The notes below the pieces were generated by a model. That model saw only the letters and a program-made list of their open reading frames with translations. It did not search any database and was not told the DNA's origin. From an uncultured Oscillospiraceae bacterium (GTDB lineage: Bacteria > Bacillota > Clostridia > Oscillospirales > Oscillospiraceae), in the NCBI GenBank assembly GCA_944387285.1, contig CALXEH010000009.1:1-46906 (forward strand): 46,906 nucleotides of DNA, read 5' to 3'. Positions 7,757 through 18,263 of the stretch are shown piece by piece. Every line of letters starts with the position of its first letter. Position 1 is the stretch's first letter. Position numbers and translations under genes: made by a program.

Positions 7757-9238
7757 ATGGAATACTACAGCACAAGGAACACGACAAAGCGCATGTCGGC
7801 GTCGGAGGCAATAGCGAAGGGGCTTGCGCCGGACGGAGGGCTCTATGTGCCGGCCGTGCTGCCGCCTGTAGACCTGAAGGCGCTCAAGGAGCTGCTGCCG
7901 CTCAGCTACGGCGAGCGGGCGAAGCGGATATTGAAAATATACCTGCCCGAGTACTCGCCGCAGGAGCTGGACAGGCTTGTGGCCTCGTCCTACGGCGCGA
8001 ATTTTGACACGGCGGCGGTCGCGCCGCTGCGCTTCACGGACAGCCTGACGGGCTACCTGGAGCTGTGGCACGGGCCGACCTCGGCCTTCAAGGACATGGC
8101 GCTGCAGATGCTGCCGCACCTGCTGACAGCCTCGCTGAGGAAGCTCGGCGAGCAGCGCGGGGTCTGCATCCTGGTCGCCACCTCGGGCGACACGGGCAAG
8201 GCGGCGCTCGAGGGCTTTGCCGACGTGCCGGGCACGAAGATACTGGTCTTCTATCCGCGCGACGGCGTCTCGGACGTGCAGAAGCTGCAGATGGTCACGC
8301 AGACGGGCAAGAACGTCGGCGTCTGCGCCGTGGAGGGCAACTTCGACGACGCGCAGACCGGCGTCAAGCGCATATTCAGCGACCGGGCCTTCGCGGAGGA
8401 GCTCTCGGAGCGCGGCTGGTTCCTGTCCTCGGCGAACTCGATAAACTGGGGCAGGCTGCTGCCGCAGATAGTGTACTATTTCTCCGCCTACTGCGATTTT
8501 GTGAACTCCGGGCGGATAAAGTGCGGCGAGCCGGTGAATTTCTGCGTGCCGACGGGCAACTTCGGCAACATCCTCGCCGGCTGGATGGCGACGGCGATGG
8601 GCCTGCCCGTGACGCGCTTCATCTGCGCCTCGAACGCGAACAACGTGCTGACGGACTTCATAAGGACGGGCGTGTACGACCGGCGCCGGCCCTTCCACCT
8701 GACCACCTCGCCGTCCATGGACATCCTGGTGTCGAGCAACCTTGAACGGCTTCTGTTCTTCCTGTCGAAGGACGCCGAGCGCGTGACGGAGTGGATGCGG
8801 CAGCTCTCGGCCGAGGGCTGCTACGACGTGGGCACGGAGCTGAAGCGGCTCATAGGCCGCGACTTTGAGGCGGGCTTCTGCGACGACGAGGGCACGGCGG
8901 CGGAGATCGCGCGGGTCTGGCATGAGAACGGCTATCTCATCGACACGCACACGGCCGTGGCCTCGAAGGTGCTGGGCGATTACAGGCAGCGCACGGGCGA
9001 CAGGGCGCCGGCGATAGTGGTGTCTACGGCGAGCCCCTACAAGTTCTGCGACAGCGTGCTGCGCGCCCTGGGCGAGCAGACGGACGCGCCGGGCACCGAG
9101 CTCATAGCGAGGCTCGAGCGCGTGACGGGCACCGTGGCGCCCGCGCCGCTGTCCGGCCTGGCGGGCCGGGCCGTGAGGTTCGACGGCTGCGTCGCGCCCG
9201 AGGGGCAGAAGCAGGTCGTGGCGGACTTCCTGAAATAA
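7757..9238 (+). CDS. thrC: Threonine synthase
   Basis: A 493-residue PLP enzyme converting O-phosphohomoserine to threonine and phosphate. N-terminal YYSTRN and PDGGLYVP, then the PLP-lysine motif GPTSAFKDMALQ (about residues 104-115) and the phosphate-binding ATSGDTGKAA, identify the longer class of ThrC found in proteobacteria, yeast and many Clostridia. The NFGNILAGW and VSTASPYKF blocks are also conserved. The ribosome binding site AGGAGG (7744-7749) overlaps the yraN stop and is 7 bases from the ATG, so it may be co-transcribed with the lepB group, although it is metabolically unrelated. No hom or thrB lies in the window. Confidence 0.95.
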   Translation: MEYYSTRNTTKRMSASEAIAKGLAPDGGLYVPAVLPPVDLKALKELLPLSYGERAKRILKIYLPEYSPQELDRLVASSYGANFDTAAVAPLRFTDSLTGYLELWHGPTSAFKDMALQMLPHLLTASLRKLGEQRGVCILVATSGDTGKAALEGFADVPGTKILVFYPRDGVSDVQKLQMVTQTGKNVGVCAVEGNFDDAQTGVKRIFSDRAFAEELSERGWFLSSANSINWGRLLPQIVYYFSAYCDFVNSGRIKCGEPVNFCVPTGNFGNILAGWMATAMGLPVTRFICASNANNVLTDFIRTGVYDRRRPFHLTTSPSMDILVSSNLERLLFFLSKDAERVTEWMRQLSAEGCYDVGTELKRLIGRDFEAGFCDDEGTAAEIARVWHENGYLIDTHTAVASKVLGDYRQRTGDRAPAIVVSTASPYKFCDSVLRALGEQTDAPGTELIARLERVTGTVAPAPLSGLAGRAVRFDGCVAPEGQKQVVADFLK

Positions 9239-9257
9239 ACCGGGGCGGCATATGTAA

Positions 9258-9278
9258 GGGCGGGCTCCGCGCCCGCCC
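9258..9278. terminator. Hairpin between convergent thrC and DUF1540 genes
   Basis: A perfect 8-bp GC stem, 9258-9265 with 9271-9278, with a 5-base loop, sits between two convergent stop codons. Neither side has a long T run, so termination may be modest; the position suits a shared bidirectional terminator. Confidence 0.6.
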
Positions 9279-9284
9279 GGAAAT

Positions 9285-9452
9285 TTAGCAGCAGTGCTTC
9301 TGCTTGAAGGTGCTGCAGCTGGTCTCGCCGGTGCACTGGGCGCGCTTGCCGTCGACCTTGATGTGACCGGCGGTGCAGCTGCGGCCCTGCTCGTTGTAGA
9401 GGCAGTTTTCGGCGTCGCAGCCGATAGTGGCCTGCTTTTTGGACTCGTTCAT
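9285..9452 (-). CDS. Small cysteine-rich DUF1540 protein
   Basis: 55 residues, too short for many ORF callers, and the only minus-strand gene I can support. It reads IGCDAENCLYN, then CTAGHIKVDG, then CTGETSCSTFK, ending HCC: eight Cys in all, in the DUF1540 pattern (C-x4-C-x-Y/F-N ... C-x-A-x-x-I ... T-x-C-x-T-F). The domain is widespread in Clostridia; its function is unknown and the Cys spacing suggests metal binding. The ATG at 9450-9452 (complement) is preceded by GGAGG (complement of 9461-9465) at 8 bases. It converges on thrC and diverges from the metallophosphoesterase gene. Confidence 0.88.
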   Translation of the reverse strand: MNESKKQATIGCDAENCLYNEQGRSCTAGHIKVDGKRAQCTGETSCSTFKQKHCC

Positions 9453-9475
9453 TTTGATGACCTCCGCAAATCAGT

Positions 9476-9491
9476 TTGGGCCTGGGCCCAA
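9476..9491. promoter_or_regulatory. Perfect palindrome in the divergent region
   Basis: Two 7-base arms, TTGGGCC (9476-9482) and GGCCCAA (9485-9491), are separated by 2 bases between the divergent DUF1540 and metallophosphoesterase starts. The symmetry and position suit an operator, but no regulator can be named. Confidence 0.35.
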
Positions 9492-9535
9492 GCCTAGTAT
9501 TTGCCGGGGCGGCGGAAATATACGGGGGTGCGCGC

Positions 9536-10234
9536 TTGGCGCTATACGCGATAGGTGACCTGCACCTGTCCATCGGCGGGGACAAGCCCATGGACGTGTT
9601 CGGGGGCAGGTGGATAAATTACGTTGAAAAGCTCAGGGAGGGCTTTTCCGCCCTGACGGACGGGGACGTGACGGTGCTCTGCGGCGACCTGAGCTGGGGC
9701 ATGTCGCTGGAGGCGGCGCGTGAGGACTTCCTGTTCATCGACCGCCTGCCGGGCCGGAAGGTGGTGCTCAAGGGCAACCACGACTACTGGTGGTCCACGG
9801 CGGCGAAGGCGGAGCGGTTTTTTGCCGAAAACGGCATAACGACGATAGAGATATTGAACAACAACTGCCGCTATTACGGCGAGACGGCGCTGTGCGGCAC
9901 GCGCGGCTGGTTCTACGAGGAGGAGCGCGGCGGCGAGCACGACAGGAAGATAATGCTCCGCGAGCTGGGCCGGCTCGAGACCTCGCTCAAATGCGCGGGG
10001 GAGAGGGAGAAGCTGGTGTTCCTGCACTACCCGCCGAAGTACGCGGCCTACGAGTGCCCGGAGCTCATAGAGCTGCTCGGGCGCTACGGCGTAAAGGAGT
10101 GCTACTACGGCCACATCCACGGCGCAGGCTGCCCGCTGGCCTTCCAGAGCGTCAAAAACGGCGTGTCATTCCGGCTGGTTTCGGCGGACTGGCTGCAATT
10201 CCGGCCGTTTTTGGTGCGGGATAATTCCAGATAG
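9536..10234 (+). CDS. Metallophosphoesterase family protein
   Basis: 232 residues with the full calcineurin-like metallophosphoesterase signature: IGDLHLS (Asp, His), CGDLSWG (Asp), KGNHDYWW (Asn-His-Asp), LHYPP (His) and YYGHIHG (His-x-His). Such enzymes use two metal ions to hydrolyse phosphomono- or diesters; the substrate is unknown. The frame opens at 9476, but the palindrome and promoter region lie there; the TTG at 9536 follows GGGGG at about 6 bases and places the first motif at residue 7, as in relatives. No signal peptide, so cytoplasmic. The TTG start is inferred from the motif position. Confidence 0.85.
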   Translation: MALYAIGDLHLSIGGDKPMDVFGGRWINYVEKLREGFSALTDGDVTVLCGDLSWGMSLEAAREDFLFIDRLPGRKVVLKGNHDYWWSTAAKAERFFAENGITTIEILNNNCRYYGETALCGTRGWFYEEERGGEHDRKIMLRELGRLETSLKCAGEREKLVFLHYPPKYAAYECPELIELLGRYGVKECYYGHIHGAGCPLAFQSVKNGVSFRLVSADWLQFRPFLVRDNSR

Positions 10235-10237
10235 AGA

Positions 10238-10266
10238 TTGCTTTTGGGCAAACAATCTGCTATAAT
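10238..10266 (+). promoter_or_regulatory. Sigma-A type promoter for tig
   Basis: TTGCTT (10238-10243), 17-base spacer, perfect TATAAT (10261-10266), beginning 4 bases after the preceding stop. A leader of about 55 bases precedes the tig start. Confidence 0.75.
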
Positions 10267-10329
10267 GCTTTAGCCATGATTTTTGAAAGAAAAAATTCAG
10301 CGATAAATGCGTAGGAGGAGTTTCACCCC

Positions 10330-11652
10330 ATGATTGTCAAGAACGTAGAAAAGAAAGAGAACAACACCGCCCTGTTCCAGGTCGAGGTAGACGCCGAGAG
10401 CTTTGAGAAGGCGGTGGACAGCGCCTACAAGCGGCTGAAGGGCAGCATATACGTCGCGGGCTTCCGCAAGGGCAAGGCCCCGCGGGTGGTCATCGAGGGC
10501 ATGTACGGCGCGGACGTGTTCCACGACGAGGCCGTGCAGATAATAGCGCCCGAGGCCTTTGAGTACGGCGTGAAAGAGGCGGAGCTTGACAACATCGGCA
10601 CACCCTCCGTCGCCGACTACAGCGTGGACGACAACAAGGTCCTGACCGTGACCTTCATGACCGAGCTCTATCCCGTGGTGACCCTGGGCCAGTACAAGGG
10701 CCTGGAGGCTGAGTATCACGAGCCGAGCGTGGAGGACGACGAGGTCGAGACCGAGCTCAAGGCCGTGCAGAAGCGCAACGCCAGGTTCGTGGACGTAGAC
10801 CGTCCCGTGCAGCAGGGCGACACGATAGACCTCGACTTCGAGGGCTTTGTGGACGGCGTGGCCTTTGAGGGCGGCAAGGCCGATAATTACACGCTGGAGA
10901 TAGGCTCCGGCGCGTTCATCCCGGGCTTTGAGGACCAGCTGGTGGGCATGGAGATCGGCAAGGACGGCGAGGTCAACGTGACCTTCCCGGAGCAGTACGA
11001 CGAGAAGCTGGCCGGCAAGGCCGCGGTGTTCAAGGTCAAGGTGAACGCCGTGCGCGAGCCGCAGCTGCCCGAGCTGGACGACGAGTTCGCCAAGGACGTG
11101 TCCGAGTTCGACACGCTGGAGGAGTACAAGGCCGACCTCAAGAAGAACATGCTGGCCAAGCGCGTCGAGGCCGCCGAGAGCGATTTCAAGAGCCTCATAA
11201 TGAACCAGGCGCTGGACAACATGACGGCGACGGTGCCGGAGGCGCTCATCGAGGAGAAGACCGACGAGTTCCTGCGCAACTATGCCGACAGCATGGGCCT
11301 GCGCGGCAGCGTGAGCCGTGAGGACCTGATAAAGGGCCTGGGCATGACTGACGAGAGCTTTGCGCAGATGATGCGCCCGGCGGCTACCCGCCAGGTGCAG
11401 GCCGACCTGCTGCTAGACGCCATAATCAAGGCCGAGGGCCTTGAGGCCACCGAGGAGGAGAAGGCGGACTTCTACAAGAAGCTGGAAGAGGATTACGGCG
11501 AGAACGCCGAGAAGATCAAGGGCATGATCGACGAGAAGCTCATGCTCCAGGACATCGCGCGCAGGAAGGCGGCGGACGCCATCTATTCCAGCGCGGTGAA
11601 GACCGGGCCGAAGGCCGCCGAGGCCGAGGAGACGGCCGAGGACAAGGACTAA
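10330..11652 (+). CDS. tig: Trigger factor (ribosome-associated chaperone and prolyl isomerase)
   Basis: 440 residues, the usual length. The N-terminal ribosome-binding domain carries the GFRKGKAPR signature (about residues 46-54) that contacts ribosomal protein L23. The FKBP-type PPIase domain spans about 155-240 ([18 protein letters not shown], then [12 protein letters not shown]), and the C-terminal helical chaperone arms end in an acidic tail. It helps nascent chains fold as they leave the ribosome. The ribosome binding site AGGAGG (10313-10318) is 11 bases from the ATG. It heads the classic tig-clpP-clpX-lon chaperone and protease cluster and has its own strong promoter. Confidence 0.97.
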   Translation: MIVKNVEKKENNTALFQVEVDAESFEKAVDSAYKRLKGSIYVAGFRKGKAPRVVIEGMYGADVFHDEAVQIIAPEAFEYGVKEAELDNIGTPSVADYSVDDNKVLTVTFMTELYPVVTLGQYKGLEAEYHEPSVEDDEVETELKAVQKRNARFVDVDRPVQQGDTIDLDFEGFVDGVAFEGGKADNYTLEIGSGAFIPGFEDQLVGMEIGKDGEVNVTFPEQYDEKLAGKAAVFKVKVNAVREPQLPELDDEFAKDVSEFDTLEEYKADLKKNMLAKRVEAAESDFKSLIMNQALDNMTATVPEALIEEKTDEFLRNYADSMGLRGSVSREDLIKGLGMTDESFAQMMRPAATRQVQADLLLDAIIKAEGLEATEEEKADFYKKLEEDYGENAEKIKGMIDEKLMLQDIARRKAADAIYSSAVKTGPKAAEAEETAEDKD

Positions 11653-11707
11653 TCGCAGGGCTTTGCGGTTATGCTCTCTGGGAAACACGCGAAAGGAGAG
11701 TTATAAA

Positions 11708-12289
11708 ATGAGTTTGGTACCGTATGTTGTAGAGCAGACCTCGCGCGGCGAGCGGTCGTACGACATCTTTTCGAGGCTGCTCAACGACAGGATCGTCATG
11801 CTGGGCGAGGAGGTCAACGCCACGACGGCGAGCCTCGTAGTTGCGCAGCTGCTGTATCTTGAGGCGCAGGACCCGGACAAGGACATCCAGTTCTATATAA
11901 ACAGCCCTGGCGGTTCTGTGACGGACGGCATGGCGATATACGACACGATGCAGTATATAAAATGCGACGTGTCCACTATCTGCGTGGGCATGGCGGCGTC
12001 GATGGGCGCGCTGCTGCTGGCAGCGGGCACGAAGGGCAAGCGGCTCGCGCTGCCGAACGCGGAGATCATGATACATCAGCCCTCGGGCGGCGCGAAGGGC
12101 CAGGCCTCGGACATCAAGATCCAGGCCGAGTGGATGCTCAGGACGCGCGAGAAGCTGAACAAGATCCTCGCCGAGTGCACGGGCAAGAGCGTGGAGCAGG
12201 TGGCGATAGACACGGAGCGCGACAACTTCATGCCGGCCGAGGAGGCCCTGGCCTACGGGCTCATAGACAAGGTGATTTACAGGAGGTAA
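11708..12289 (+). CDS. clpP: ATP-dependent Clp protease proteolytic subunit
   Basis: 193 residues, normal for mature ClpP. The catalytic triad is visible: Ser98 in GMAASMGA, His123 in IMIHQPSGG and Asp172 near RDNFM. ClpP forms a double-heptamer chamber fed by ClpX or ClpC. The frame is open upstream to 11663 but the start at 11708 matches the conserved [20 protein letters not shown]-terminus and follows AAAGGAG (11692-11698) at 9 bases. It lies 55 bases after tig and 22 before clpX, consistent with one operon. No CtsR or HrcA operator was recognised. Confidence 0.97.
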   Translation: MSLVPYVVEQTSRGERSYDIFSRLLNDRIVMLGEEVNATTASLVVAQLLYLEAQDPDKDIQFYINSPGGSVTDGMAIYDTMQYIKCDVSTICVGMAASMGALLLAAGTKGKRLALPNAEIMIHQPSGGAKGQASDIKIQAEWMLRTREKLNKILAECTGKSVEQVAIDTERDNFMPAEEALAYGLIDKVIYRR

Positions 12290-12311
12290 GCTGCCTCAAG
12301 GCAGGTGCAAA

Positions 12312-13586
<1,275 letters not shown>

Positions 13587-13604
13587 TAGAGACAAAAAAC
13601 CTGG

Positions 13605-13629
13605 GGGGACGGAGGTAAACTTCGTCCCC
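13605..13629 (+). terminator. Hairpin between clpX and lon, weak terminator or attenuator
   Basis: A 7-bp stem, 13605-13611 with 13623-13629, has an 11-base loop containing GAGGTAA, then TTTACGG. Without a real T run it may only partly terminate clpX transcripts before lon. Confidence 0.45.
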
Positions 13630-13667
13630 TTTACGGGTATCTTAAACTCCGGGAAAGGAGTGTTTAA

Positions 13668-16094
13668 ATGAGCGCAAAATTTGAGTTTACATCCAGGCGG
13701 AGCATGCCGGTCATGGCCCTGCGCGGGCTTTCGGTGTTCCCGGGCATGCTTTTGAACTTCGATGTGGAGCGGCCGATGTCCGCGGCGGCGCTGAATCTGG
13801 CGATGAACGCGGACCAGATAATCTTCCTTGCTGCCCAGAAGGAGATAGCCAAGGACGTGCCGTTCCTGGACGACATATACCGCGTGGGCACGGTTTGCCG
13901 GGTGCGCCAGCTTTTGAGGCAGCCGGGGTCGAAGACGGTGCGCATCATGGTCGAGGGCCTGGCGCGGGGTCGGCTCGACACGCTGACCATGGACTCGCCG
14001 AGCCTGTTCGGCGAGATAGAGCCCCTGCCGGACGCGGAGGAGAAGCCCACGGTGAAGACGGAGGCGCTCTGCCGCCGCTGCACTGCGCTCTTCGGCGAGT
14101 ACGCGCAGATATCGGGCAACATCGCGCCGGAGTCGGTCATCAACATCATGGCGAACACCGACGCGGCCTATGTGGCGGACTTCATCGCGCAGAACATTTA
14201 TCTGAAGCCGGAAGAAAAGCAGAAGCTGCTCGAGGAGCTGCGGCCTTCGCGGCGGCTGGCGGCGCTCTGCCGCATGCTGACGCGCGAGCTGACCCTGCTG
14301 GGCATAGAGCGCGATTTGAACGAGAGCACGCAGGAGCAGATGAACCGCAACCAGCGCGAGTATTACCTGCGCGAGCAGATGAAGATAATCCAGTCCGAGC
14401 TGGGCGAGGACGACACGCCGCAGGAGCTGGATGAGTACCGCGAGAAGATACGCGCCCTGCACCTCGAGCAGGAGACGGAGGAAAAGCTCCTGAAGGAGGT
14501 CACGCGCCTGTCGCGTCAGAGCTTCGGCTCGGCGGAGGGCAGCGTCATCAGGGGCTACCTGGACACCTGCCTTGAGCTGCCCTGGAACACCCGGACAAAG
14601 GAGACGCTGGACATCGCCCGGGCGCAGAAGATGCTGGATGAAGACCACTTCGGCCTGACGAAGGTGAAGGAGCGGGTCATAGAGTTTTTGTCGGTGCGCA
14701 AGCTCGCGCCGGACGTGAAGGGCGGGGTGCTCTGCCTTGTGGGCCCGCCGGGCACGGGCAAGACGAGCATAGCCATGAGCATCGCGCGGGCGACGAACCG
14801 CAAGCTCTCGCGCGTGGCGCTGGGCGGCGTACACGACGAGGCCGAGATACGCGGCCACAGGAAGACCTATATCGGCGCCATGCCGGGCCGGCTGGTGTCC
14901 GGCCTCATCCAGGCGGGGAGCATGAACCCCGTCATGGTGCTCGACGAGATAGATAAGCTCGGCTCGGACTACAAGGGCGACCCCTCGGCGGCGCTGCTCG
15001 AGGCCCTGGACGCAGAGCAGAACTGCCGCTTCCGCGATAACTACATGGAGGTGCCGGTAGACCTCTCGGACGTGTTTTTCATCACCACCGCGAACACGAC
15101 GGACACCATCCCGCGCCCGCTGCTCGACCGCATGGACGTCATCGAGCTCACGAGCTACACGGACGAGGAAAAGCTGCAGATCGCCAAGCGCCACCTGCTG
15201 CCCAAGCAGCGCAAGAAGCACGGACTGACGGGCGTGACGCTCAAGGTGAGCGACGACGCGATACGCGAGATCATCTCGCACTATACGCGCGAGTCGGGCG
15301 TGAGGATACTCGAGCGCGAGCTGGCGGCCATCTGCCGCAAGTGCGCGACGGGCATAGCCCGGGGCAAGTTCAAGTCCCTGACGGTGCGTGCGGGCAAGCT
15401 GGAAGAGCTGCTCGGGCCTGCGAAGTATAAGCCGGACGCGGTGTACCCGCGCGACGAGGTGGGCCTTGTGCGCGGCCTGGCCTGGACGTCGGTCGGCGGC
15501 GAGGTGCTGGACGTGGAGGTCGGCGTCGTTGAGGGCGGCGGCCACCTGGAACTCACCGGCAACCTGGGCGACGTGATGAAGGAGAGCTGCAAGGCGGCCA
15601 TCACCTACATCCGCAGCCGCGCGGATAAGCTGGGCATAGACCCGGAATTCCACAGGAACCGGGACATCCACATCCACTTCCCGGAGGGCGCGGTGCCGAA
15701 GGACGGCCCCTCGGCGGGCATCACCATCTGCATCGGCGTCATCTCGGCGCTGACGGGCATACCCGTGCGGCGCGATCTGGCCATGACCGGGGAAATAACG
15801 CTCCGCGGCCGCATCCTGCCCATCGGCGGGCTGAAGGAGAAGACCATGGCCGCGCTGCGCGCGGGCGTCTCGACGGTGATAATCCCGGCGGAGAACGAGC
15901 CCGACCTGGACGAGATAGACCAGAGCGTGCGCGAGCGGCTGAAGTTCGTGACGGCCGACCATGTGGACGCGATATTGGACATCGCGCTCAACCGCCGCGC
16001 GGTGGAGCCGGAAGAGGACGAGGCGCCGGAGCAGGCTGCCCAGGCCCTCCCGCCCAAGCTGGCTACAGAGGCCGGGGCAAGGATAGGACAGTGA
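13668..16094 (+). CDS. lon: ATP-dependent protease Lon (LonA)
   Basis: 808 residues. Domain order is complete: N-terminal LAN domain (about 10-200), coiled-coil linker (about 205-280), AAA+ module with Walker A GPPGTGKT at 359-366 and Walker [11 protein letters not shown], and the C-terminal S16 protease domain with catalytic Ser682 in KDGPSAG and Lys723 in GGLKEK. LonA degrades misfolded and regulatory proteins as a soluble hexamer. The C-terminal about 30 residues (acidic, then Ala/Pro-rich) extend beyond the conserved domain. The ATG follows AAAGGAG closely. It is followed after a single base by engB, the usual lon-ysxC pair. Confidence 0.97.
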   Translation: MSAKFEFTSRRSMPVMALRGLSVFPGMLLNFDVERPMSAAALNLAMNADQIIFLAAQKEIAKDVPFLDDIYRVGTVCRVRQLLRQPGSKTVRIMVEGLARGRLDTLTMDSPSLFGEIEPLPDAEEKPTVKTEALCRRCTALFGEYAQISGNIAPESVINIMANTDAAYVADFIAQNIYLKPEEKQKLLEELRPSRRLAALCRMLTRELTLLGIERDLNESTQEQMNRNQREYYLREQMKIIQSELGEDDTPQELDEYREKIRALHLEQETEEKLLKEVTRLSRQSFGSAEGSVIRGYLDTCLELPWNTRTKETLDIARAQKMLDEDHFGLTKVKERVIEFLSVRKLAPDVKGGVLCLVGPPGTGKTSIAMSIARATNRKLSRVALGGVHDEAEIRGHRKTYIGAMPGRLVSGLIQAGSMNPVMVLDEIDKLGSDYKGDPSAALLEALDAEQNCRFRDNYMEVPVDLSDVFFITTANTTDTIPRPLLDRMDVIELTSYTDEEKLQIAKRHLLPKQRKKHGLTGVTLKVSDDAIREIISHYTRESGVRILERELAAICRKCATGIARGKFKSLTVRAGKLEELLGPAKYKPDAVYPRDEVGLVRGLAWTSVGGEVLDVEVGVVEGGGHLELTGNLGDVMKESCKAAITYIRSRADKLGIDPEFHRNRDIHIHFPEGAVPKDGPSAGITICIGVISALTGIPVRRDLAMTGEITLRGRILPIGGLKEKTMAALRAGVSTVIIPAENEPDLDEIDQSVRERLKFVTADHVDAILDIALNRRAVEPEEDEAPEQAAQALPPKLATEAGARIGQ

Positions 16095-16095
16095 C

Positions 16096-16686
16096 ATGGC
16101 GCAGCTTAATCTGAATAAGGCCGAGTTCGTGAAGTCGGCGGCGAGCCCGGAGGCGTTCATAAGGGACAGCTTGCCGCGGATAGTGTTCGCGGGCAAGTCG
16201 AACGTGGGCAAATCCTCGGTGATAAACCGGCTGCTGAACCGGAAGAACTTCGCGCGCGTCGGCGCACAGCCGGGCAAGACGGTGCATGTGAACTATTTCC
16301 GGATAGACGGCCGCTGCTGGTTCGTCGACCTGCCGGGCTACGGCTACGCGGCCGTGGCGAAGGCGGAGCGCGACCGCTGGGCCGGGCTCATGGAGAGCTT
16401 CTTCGCCGAGCCGGAGCAGATAAGCCTGGGCGTGCTCATCGTGGACGCGCGGCACAAGCCGACGGCGGACGATGTGACGATGTGCGAGTGGTTCAAGGGC
16501 TCGGGCCGGCCCTTCGTGGTGACCGCGAACAAGTGCGATAAGCTCTCGAAGACTGCGGCGGCGGAGAACCTCGCGATGATACGGGACGCTCTCGGGCTCG
16601 CTGAGGAGACGCCGCTGCTGGCCTTCTCCGCGGAGAAGGGCGAGGGCCGCGCCGAGCTGCTGTCTAAAATACTGGAACAGGTCTGA
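16096..16686 (+). CDS. engB: Ribosome biogenesis GTPase EngB (YsxC/YihA)
   Basis: A 196-residue small GTPase of the TrmE-Era-EngA-YihA-Septin group, needed for 50S subunit assembly. G1 is GKSNVGKSS (about 35-43), G3 is DLPGYGYA (about 79-86), G4 is TANKCDKL and G5 FSAEKGEG. Length is normal. It starts one base after the lon stop, so translation is probably coupled; lon-engB adjacency is conserved across Firmicutes. Confidence 0.96.
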   Translation: MAQLNLNKAEFVKSAASPEAFIRDSLPRIVFAGKSNVGKSSVINRLLNRKNFARVGAQPGKTVHVNYFRIDGRCWFVDLPGYGYAAVAKAERDRWAGLMESFFAEPEQISLGVLIVDARHKPTADDVTMCEWFKGSGRPFVVTANKCDKLSKTAAAENLAMIRDALGLAEETPLLAFSAEKGEGRAELLSKILEQV

Positions 16687-16692
16687 AAACGG

Positions 16693-16719
16693 GCGGGATG
16701 GGCAAAGCGTTCATCCCGC
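16693..16719 (+). terminator. Hairpin after engB, probable weak terminator
   Basis: An 8-bp stem, 16693-16700 with 16712-16719, has an 11-base loop and is followed by TCTTGTAATT. It lies 6 bases after the engB stop and just before the next promoter. Confidence 0.5.
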
Positions 16720-16721
16720 TC

Positions 16722-16750
16722 TTGTAATTCGCGCCCAGGATTGTTATAAT
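16722..16750 (+). promoter_or_regulatory. Sigma-A type promoter for the M50-scpAB operon
   Basis: TTGTAA (16722-16727), 17-base spacer, perfect TATAAT (16745-16750). The start codon of the M50 protease follows 20 bases after the -10 box. Confidence 0.7.
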
Positions 16751-16769
16751 TGTCGAAGGTGAAGTTTTG

Positions 16770-17462
16770 ATGCGTGAACTGCAAGAGATTTGGCGCGGGC
16801 TGGATTGGAGCGTACTGACAGATCTGCTGCTGTCCATAGTGCCCGCGCTTTTGTGCATAACCCTGCACGAGCTGGCGCACGGCTATACGGCCTACCGGCT
16901 CGGCGACGACACGGCCAAGCGGGCGGGGCGGCTGACGCTAAATCCGCTCAAGCATATAGACATCATGGGCCTGGCCATGATGGTCATATTCAAGTTCGGC
17001 TGGGCGAAGCCTGTGCCGGTGAATATGTGGAAGTTCAAAAACCCGAAGCGCGGCATGGCGATAACTGCGGCGGCGGGGCCGCTGGCGAACGTGCTGCTGG
17101 CCATACTGTGCCTGTTCCTGTTCGGGCTGCTGTCCGGGCCGCTGCTCAAGCCCGGCAAGGCCGGCGAGTACCTGACGCAGATGCTGCTCATCACGGCGTA
17201 CCTGAGCACGGCGCTGGCGATATTCAACATCATACCCATCCCGCCGCTGGACGGCTCGAAGGTGTTGTACTCGGTCGTGTCCGACCGGGCCTACGCGCGG
17301 CTCATGCACTACGAGCGCTACGGCATGATAGTGCTGGTCGCGGTGGTGTTCCTGCTGAGCCGGACGAACCTGAACCCGCTCGGCCGCGCGGCGGGCTGGC
17401 TCATGGATAAGCTCCTGTTTGCGGCGCAGTGGGGCTTTGAGCTCTCGCGCCTGTTCAGATAA
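16770..17462 (+). CDS. Site-2-protease-like M50 membrane metallopeptidase
   Basis: A 230-residue integral membrane protein with the intramembrane zinc site HELAHG (HExxH, about residues 35-39) and the partner motif IPIPPLDGSKVL, which provides the third zinc ligand. About five hydrophobic segments are visible. It belongs to the short single-domain M50 family without a PDZ domain, common in Firmicutes next to scpA. Substrates are unknown; larger relatives cleave anti-sigma factors or SREBP-like proteins. The ATG at 16770 follows AAGGTGA at 7 bases; a TTG one codon earlier is possible. Confidence 0.88.
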   Translation: MRELQEIWRGLDWSVLTDLLLSIVPALLCITLHELAHGYTAYRLGDDTAKRAGRLTLNPLKHIDIMGLAMMVIFKFGWAKPVPVNMWKFKNPKRGMAITAAAGPLANVLLAILCLFLFGLLSGPLLKPGKAGEYLTQMLLITAYLSTALAIFNIIPIPPLDGSKVLYSVVSDRAYARLMHYERYGMIVLVAVVFLLSRTNLNPLGRAAGWLMDKLLFAAQWGFELSRLFR

Positions 17463-17474
17463 GGAGGGGCGGGG

Positions 17475-18260
17475 ATGAACGATCCGACCTTCCGCCTGGA
17501 GGGCGTGGTGAAGAGCCGGGACGAGGCGCAGGACTTTGAAGGGCCGCTGAGCCTCATCCTCATGCTGCTGCAGAAGAACAAGATAGAGATACGGGATATC
17601 AGCATATCGGAGATACTGGACCAGTACCTGGAATACCTGGCGCAGATGGAGGCCATGGACCTTGAGATAGCCAGCGAGTTCGTGCAGATGGCGGCGTATT
17701 TGCTGTACATCAAGACGCGGACGCTGCTGGCGGTCGAGGAGGAGGTCACGGAGCTGGAACAGCTCATGTCCTCGCTGGAGAAGCTGAAGGCGAAGGACAT
17801 GCGCGAGGCGATAAAGCAGCTGCTGCCTGAGCTTGCGGAGCAGTCTGCGCAGGGCATGCTGCTGTGGACGAGGCCGCAGGAGCCGGTGTCCCCGGCGGCG
17901 AAGGTGTACGACTACCGGCACGAGGGTGCGGACCTTTTGCGGGCGCTGTACGCGGTGTTCTCGCGTTCGGAGGCGAAGCTGCCCGGCCCGCCGGAGCTGG
18001 CGGCGCTCGCGCCGAAGCGGATAGTCTACGGCGTTCGGGACAAGAGCCGCGAGATACTGCGGATACTCGGACGCGGCCCGGCGACTCTGCGGGCGCTGTA
18101 CGAGGCCGGGCGCAGCCGGTCAGAGGTCGTGGCGACGTTTTTGTCGGTGCTCGAGCTGTGCTCCATGGGCAGCGTGCTCATAACGGAGCAGGAGGGCGAG
18201 CTGGTTTTGAGCTTCACGGGCGGCGATACCGAGAGCATCATTGAGGCCATCGAGGAATGA
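17475..18260 (+). CDS. scpA: Segregation and condensation protein A
   Basis: A 261-residue kleisin subunit that bridges the SMC dimer and binds ScpB in the bacterial condensin. The N-terminal EGPLSLILMLLQKNKIEIRDISISEI block (about 17-42) is the family signature, followed by MAAYLLYIKTRTLL (about 75-88). The C-terminal winged helix that contacts the SMC head covers about 185-255. The start follows AGGAGG, 12 bases after the M50 gene, and the stop is 4 bases before scpB. smc itself is not in the window. Confidence 0.95.
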   Translation: MNDPTFRLEGVVKSRDEAQDFEGPLSLILMLLQKNKIEIRDISISEILDQYLEYLAQMEAMDLEIASEFVQMAAYLLYIKTRTLLAVEEEVTELEQLMSSLEKLKAKDMREAIKQLLPELAEQSAQGMLLWTRPQEPVSPAAKVYDYRHEGADLLRALYAVFSRSEAKLPGPPELAALAPKRIVYGVRDKSREILRILGRGPATLRALYEAGRSRSEVVATFLSVLELCSMGSVLITEQEGELVLSFTGGDTESIIEAIEE

Positions 18261-18263
18261 CGT

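Noticed and set aside
10235..10258. Inverted repeat around the tig -35 box
   Set aside because: Arms of 6 and 4 bases with a bulge; such matches are expected by chance and no terminator tail follows.
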